NCBI GenBank assembly: GCA_002293105.1
Contig: DBCP01000110.1
Span: forward strand, 2,662 to 12,898
Source of the DNA: Bacteroidetes bacterium UBA955
GTDB taxonomy: Bacteria > Bacteroidota > Bacteroidia > NS11-12g > UBA955
Direction of reading: 5' to 3'
Length of the DNA stretch: 10,237 bases
Part shown: piece after piece, positions 7,994 through 10,237 of the stretch
Numbering within the stretch: position 1 is the stretch's first letter
How the letters are laid out: each line of letters starts with the position of its first letter
Notes under the pieces: model-generated
Seen by the model: only the letters and a program-made list of their open reading frames with translations
What the model was told of the DNA's origin: nothing
Databases searched by the model: none
Made by a program: the position numbers and the translations under genes

Positions 7994-8887
7994 ATGAAAC
8001 AAATTGCAGTAATTGGCGGTGGCACCATGGGAAATGGTATCGCCCACGTTTTTGCCCAGTGTGGTTATGCGGTGAATTTGATTGACGTTAAGCAGGAAAT
8101 GCTTGACAAGGCGATGGCTACAATCACCAAAAACATGGACCGTCAGGTTGCCAAGGGGTCGTTGACTGAAGAGCAAAAATTGGCCAGTTTGTCTAACATT
8201 AAATGCTACACTCAATTGTCGGATGGCGTTGCCAATGCTGATTTGGTGGTAGAGGCTGCAACTGAGAACGTAGAAATCAAATTGAATATTTTCCGTCAGT
8301 TGGATGCATTAACCCCACCGCATTGCGTGTTGGCGAGCAATACATCAAGCATTTCAATATCGAAGATTGGGTCGGTAACCGCGCGTCCTGAAAAGGTAAT
8401 TGGTATGCACTTCATGAACCCTGTGCCGGTGATGAAGTTGGTTGAGGTGATTGAGGGTTTCAAGACCGATAAGAAAGTCACTGAGGATATCATCGCTTTG
8501 AGCAAATCGTTGGGTAAAGTACCGGCTTTGACGCAGGATTATCCCGGATTTATTGCCAATCGCGTGTTGATGCCAATGATCAATGAGGCAATTGGTTCGT
8601 TGCACGAGGGTGTGGCGGGTGTTGAGGAGATTGACACGATTATGAAGCTGGGAATGGCACATCCGATGGGTCCGTTGCAGTTGGCCGATTTCATTGGTTT
8701 GGATGTTTGCTTGGCGATTTTGCGCGTGTTGCACGATGGTTTTGGCAATCCAAAATACGCGCCTTGTCCGTTGTTGGTAAACATGGTAACCGCTGGTGAT
8801 TTGGGCGTAAAGAGTGGTCGCGGTTTCTATGATTATGGTCACGGAACGAAGGACTTGGTGGTCGCACCGGGTTTTGCCAAAAACTAA
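7994..8887 (+). CDS. hbd: 3-hydroxybutyryl-CoA / 3-hydroxyacyl-CoA dehydrogenase
   Basis: This 297-residue cytosolic NAD(P)-dependent dehydrogenase interconverts 3-hydroxyacyl-CoA and 3-oxoacyl-CoA in fatty-acid or butyrate-type metabolism. The N-terminal Rossmann motif [17 protein letters not shown] (6-22) binds the cofactor, with an acidic Asp31 after strand 2 that favours [12 protein letters not shown] (115-123) carries the substrate-contact serine. [17 protein letters not shown] (137-153) holds the catalytic pair His139 and Glu151, whose spacing equals that of the human enzyme. Asn189 in DYPGFIANR completes the site. The C-terminal helical dimer domain with [15 protein letters not shown] is intact. 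Length is typical of stand-alone enzymes (about 280-300). The exact chain-length preference, and therefore the hbd symbol, is not certain. It is transcribed away from maf, and its stop is 38 bases before queA. Confidence 0.94.
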   Translation: MKQIAVIGGGTMGNGIAHVFAQCGYAVNLIDVKQEMLDKAMATITKNMDRQVAKGSLTEEQKLASLSNIKCYTQLSDGVANADLVVEAATENVEIKLNIFRQLDALTPPHCVLASNTSSISISKIGSVTARPEKVIGMHFMNPVPVMKLVEVIEGFKTDKKVTEDIIALSKSLGKVPALTQDYPGFIANRVLMPMINEAIGSLHEGVAGVEEIDTIMKLGMAHPMGPLQLADFIGLDVCLAILRVLHDGFGNPKYAPCPLLVNMVTAGDLGVKSGRGFYDYGHGTKDLVVAPGFAKN

Positions 8888-8888
8888 T

Positions 8889-8896
8889 TATATTTG
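8889..8896 (+). promoter_or_regulatory. Bacteroidota-type -7 element upstream of queA
   Basis: TATATTTG starts 2 bases after the hbd stop codon, 29 bases before the queA ATG. It fits TAnnTTTG, but there is no TTG at the right distance upstream (the nearest is only 12 bases away). It may give queA its own transcript in addition to read-through from hbd. Confidence 0.5.
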
Positions 8897-8924
8897 CAGC
8901 CCCAATTTGGGTACAAACTGCAAA
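8893..8924. repeat. Nested inverted repeats between the queA -7 element and start codon
   Basis: TTTGCAG (8893-8899) and CTGCAAA (8918-8924) form a perfect 7-bp inverted repeat. Inside it lies the near-palindrome CCCAATTTGGG (8901-8911, arms of 5 around one T). The outer left arm overlaps the -7 element and the right arm ends next to the ATG. It could be an operator, or an RNA hairpin over the start codon in transcripts reading through from hbd. Confidence 0.4.
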
Positions 8925-8925
8925 A

Positions 8926-9972
8926 ATGAAATTATCTCAATTTAAGTTCGATTTGCCTGAGGAGTTCATCGCTCAGGAGCCATTGGCTACACGTCACGAC
9001 AGTCGTTTGTTGGTTGTTCACAGCAAGGAACGGAGGATTGAGCACCGCAGTTTCAAGGATATCTTGGATATTTTTGATGAGGATGATGTGTTCGTGATAA
9101 ACAACACGAAAGTATTTACAGCCCGTATGTACGGTCAGAAAGAGAAGACCGGTGCGCAAATCGAGGTGTTTTTGTTGCGTGAATTGAACCATGAATTGCG
9201 TTTGTGGGATGTGTTGGTAGATCCAGCGCGTAAGATTCGTGTGGGCAACAAGTTGTATTTCGGCGATGATGATTTGGTGGCTGAAGTGGTAGACAATACA
9301 ACCAGTCGTGGAAGAACCATTCGCTTTTTGTTTGATGGTACGGATGAGGAGTTTGCCAATGTGATCAAGAAGTTGGGTGAGACGCCCATTCCAAAATATA
9401 TCACCCGCCCTGTAAAGGAAGAGGATGAAGCTTGGTATCAGAGTTTGTTCGCCAAGAATGTCGGTGCAGTGGCTGCTCCAGCGGCTCAATTGCATATCAC
9501 CCGTGAATTGCAGATGCGCATGGATATCAAAGGCATTCAGTTTTCCGAGATAACATTGCATTTGGGTTTGGGTGCGTTCAGGGAGGTAGAGGTTGAGGAT
9601 TTGACCAAGCACAAGATGGACAGTGAATACTATCGCATTGAGCCATCGGCTTGTGATGCTGTGAACAATGCCATTACCAATAAAAAACGTGTTGTGGCGG
9701 TGGGTGGTAGTGTGATGCGGGCATTGGAAAGCAGTGTAAGTTCGAGAAGCACGTTGAATCCAAGTGAGGGTTGGACGGATAAGTTTTTGTTTCCTCCCCA
9801 GAAGTTTCATATTGCCAATGCGTTCATTACAAATTTGCATCAGCCAGAGTCGCCTTTGTTTATGATGGCATGTGCGTATACGGACCATAAGTTCATGACG
9901 GAAGTATACCAAGAGGCGATGAAAGAGGGGTATCGCTTTTTGTGTTATGGCGATGCGATGTTGATCCTGTAA
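8926..9972 (+). CDS. queA: S-adenosylmethionine:tRNA ribosyltransferase-isomerase, with divergent motifs
   Basis: QueA transfers and isomerises the ribosyl part of SAM onto preQ1 in tRNA (anticodon position 34), giving epoxyqueuosine. At 348 residues the length is standard. The first half is canonical: [26 protein letters not shown] (26-31), [12 protein letters not shown] (59-70), [16 protein letters not shown] (72-87), [13 protein letters not shown] (93-105) and GETPIPKYI (151-159). The end YGDAMLIL is also canonical. The second half departs from motifs I know as near-invariant: [10 protein letters not shown] (183-192; usual AAPTAGLHF), HLGLGAF (212-218; usual HVGxGTF), VGGSVMR (259-265; usual VGTTSMR or VGTTSVR) and NLHQPESPL (303-311; usual NFHxPxSTL). 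The frame is intact. It is therefore a QueA homologue by descent, but normal activity is less sure. Leucine is almost always TTG (29 of 31). The gene lies between hbd and the leucine tRNAs. Confidence 0.88.
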   Translation: MKLSQFKFDLPEEFIAQEPLATRHDSRLLVVHSKERRIEHRSFKDILDIFDEDDVFVINNTKVFTARMYGQKEKTGAQIEVFLLRELNHELRLWDVLVDPARKIRVGNKLYFGDDDLVAEVVDNTTSRGRTIRFLFDGTDEEFANVIKKLGETPIPKYITRPVKEEDEAWYQSLFAKNVGAVAAPAAQLHITRELQMRMDIKGIQFSEITLHLGLGAFREVEVEDLTKHKMDSEYYRIEPSACDAVNNAITNKKRVVAVGGSVMRALESSVSSRSTLNPSEGWTDKFLFPPQKFHIANAFITNLHQPESPLFMMACAYTDHKFMTEVYQEAMKEGYRFLCYGDAMLIL

Positions 9973-9997
9973 TTTGGGAGTTTGGCGGGCTGTTTCA

Positions 9998-10028
9998 TTG
10001 AGAAAGTCTGCGATTTTTTGTATATTTG
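9998..10028 (+). promoter_or_regulatory. Bacteroidota-type promoter of the tRNA-Leu pair
   Basis: TTG (9998-10000), 20 bases, then TATATTTG (10021-10028): both elements and their spacing fit the phylum consensus. The first tRNA starts 19 bases later, leaving a short 5' leader for RNase P. It probably drives both tRNA genes. Confidence 0.7.
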
Positions 10029-10047
10029 CACCCCCGTTCTTTGCAAT

Positions 10048-10132
10048 GCCCAGATGGCGAAATTGGTAGACGCACTGCTTTCAGGTGGCAGCGCCGCGAG
10101 GTGTGCAGGTTCGAGTCCTGTTCTGGGCACCA
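10048..10132 (+). tRNA. tRNA-Leu (anticodon CAG)
   Basis: This is an 85-base class II tRNA with encoded CCA. Acceptor arms GCCCAGA (10048-10054) and TCTGGGC (10122-10128) pair fully, followed by A and CCA. The D-arm contains AATTGGTAGA. The anticodon stem CTGCT/GGCAG encloses loop TTCAGGT, with anticodon CAG at 10082-10084, which reads CUG. A long variable arm (about 10092-10104) and the T-arm GCAGG-TTCGAGT-CCTGT are present. The long variable arm with this anticodon fits leucine. Confidence 0.96.
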
Positions 10133-10156
10133 ATTTTGTAAGAGGGGGGGATAATT

Positions 10157-10237
10157 GCCCAGTTGGTGAAATTGGTAGACACGCCATCTTGAGGGGGTGG
10201 TGATCGTAAGGTCGTGCTGGTTCGAATCCAGTACTGG
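10157..10237 (+). tRNA. tRNA-Leu (anticodon GAG), 3' end cut by window edge
   Basis: The second class II tRNA starts 24 bases after the first. Acceptor 5' arm GCCCAGT (10157-10163) pairs with the visible ACTGG at the edge; the final GC, discriminator and any CCA lie outside. The anticodon stem CCATC/GGTGG encloses TTGAGGG with anticodon GAG at 10191-10193, reading CUC and CUU. T-arm GCTGG-TTCGAAT-CCAGT is complete. It shares GAAATTGGTAGAC with its neighbour, which fits an old tandem duplication. Confidence 0.94.

Noticed and set aside
8888..8925. preQ1 riboswitch ahead of queA
   Set aside because: The gap is about 38 bases and lacks the class I C-rich loop and the A-rich tail that pairs back. 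The inverted repeats present do not match the known preQ1 folds.
8932..9912. A 326-residue open frame antisense to queA
   Set aside because: It lies entirely over a well-supported queA, has no recognisable motif, and is rich in His, Gln and Thr as expected from reading a codon-biased gene backwards. The strong plus-strand TTG/GAT/GGT usage removes stops on the other strand.
9982..10203. A 73-residue frame containing MAKLVDALLSGG
   Set aside because: This is the familiar false translation of a tRNA-Leu gene; the tRNA structures fully explain the sequence.
1..10237. Search by eye for mobile elements, CRISPR arrays, toxin-antitoxin or phage-defence genes
   Set aside because: No transposase, integrase, regularly spaced repeat, terminal inverted repeat pair or defence-type domain was seen. 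All large frames are explained by the listed genes.

Overview
The window looks like chromosomal DNA from a member of the phylum Bacteroidota. Four things point there. First, five sites match the phylum's unusual promoter -7 element TAnnTTTG (minus strand 1279-1286 and 7899-7906; plus strand 7979-7986, 8889-8896 and 10021-10028), and three of them have a TTG at the -33 distance. Second, no gene has a convincing Shine-Dalgarno sequence; starts are preceded by A-rich or unremarkable leaders. Third, GlyA, YfhO, Maf and QueA carry Bacteroidota-flavoured sequence. Fourth, base composition is moderate (mid-40s % GC by eye). I cannot name a genus. Nothing mobile, phage-like or CRISPR-like was seen, and there is no gene-free stretch longer than 140 bases.

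Layout. Positions 1-1271 (minus) hold almost all of glyA (serine hydroxymethyltransferase), cut at the left edge near its C-terminus. A 138-bp divergent gap follows. Next comes a plus-strand group: a large YfhO-family membrane protein (1410-3938), a 123-bp gap with short repeats, then three closely packed genes: a family 2 glycosyltransferase (4062-4883, TTG start), a class I SAM methyltransferase (4901-5662) and a secreted S8 (subtilisin-like) protease (5686-7254). The gaps of 17 and 23 bases suggest one transcript for the last three. A maf nucleotide pyrophosphatase converges on the protease (7277-7876, minus). Divergent from maf is a 3-hydroxybutyryl-CoA dehydrogenase (7994-8887), then queA (8926-9972), then two tandem leucine tRNAs, CAG (10048-10132) and GAG (10157 to the right edge, incomplete by a few bases).

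How the genes relate. YfhO, the glycosyltransferase and the methyltransferase plausibly act in building or decorating an envelope glycan. The protease is exported and may share their transcript without sharing their pathway. The other genes are housekeeping: one-carbon metabolism (glyA), nucleotide-pool hygiene (maf), acyl-CoA metabolism (hbd), tRNA modification (queA) and leucine tRNAs.

I did not find a clearly new biological system. The points most worth a second look are: a queA product with substitutions at several normally near-invariant motifs; a strand-dependent switch in leucine codon choice next to two CUN-reading tRNA-Leu genes; two promoters that imply almost leaderless mRNAs for glyA and hbd; and an S8 protease with a large insertion between catalytic Asp and His and no visible propeptide.
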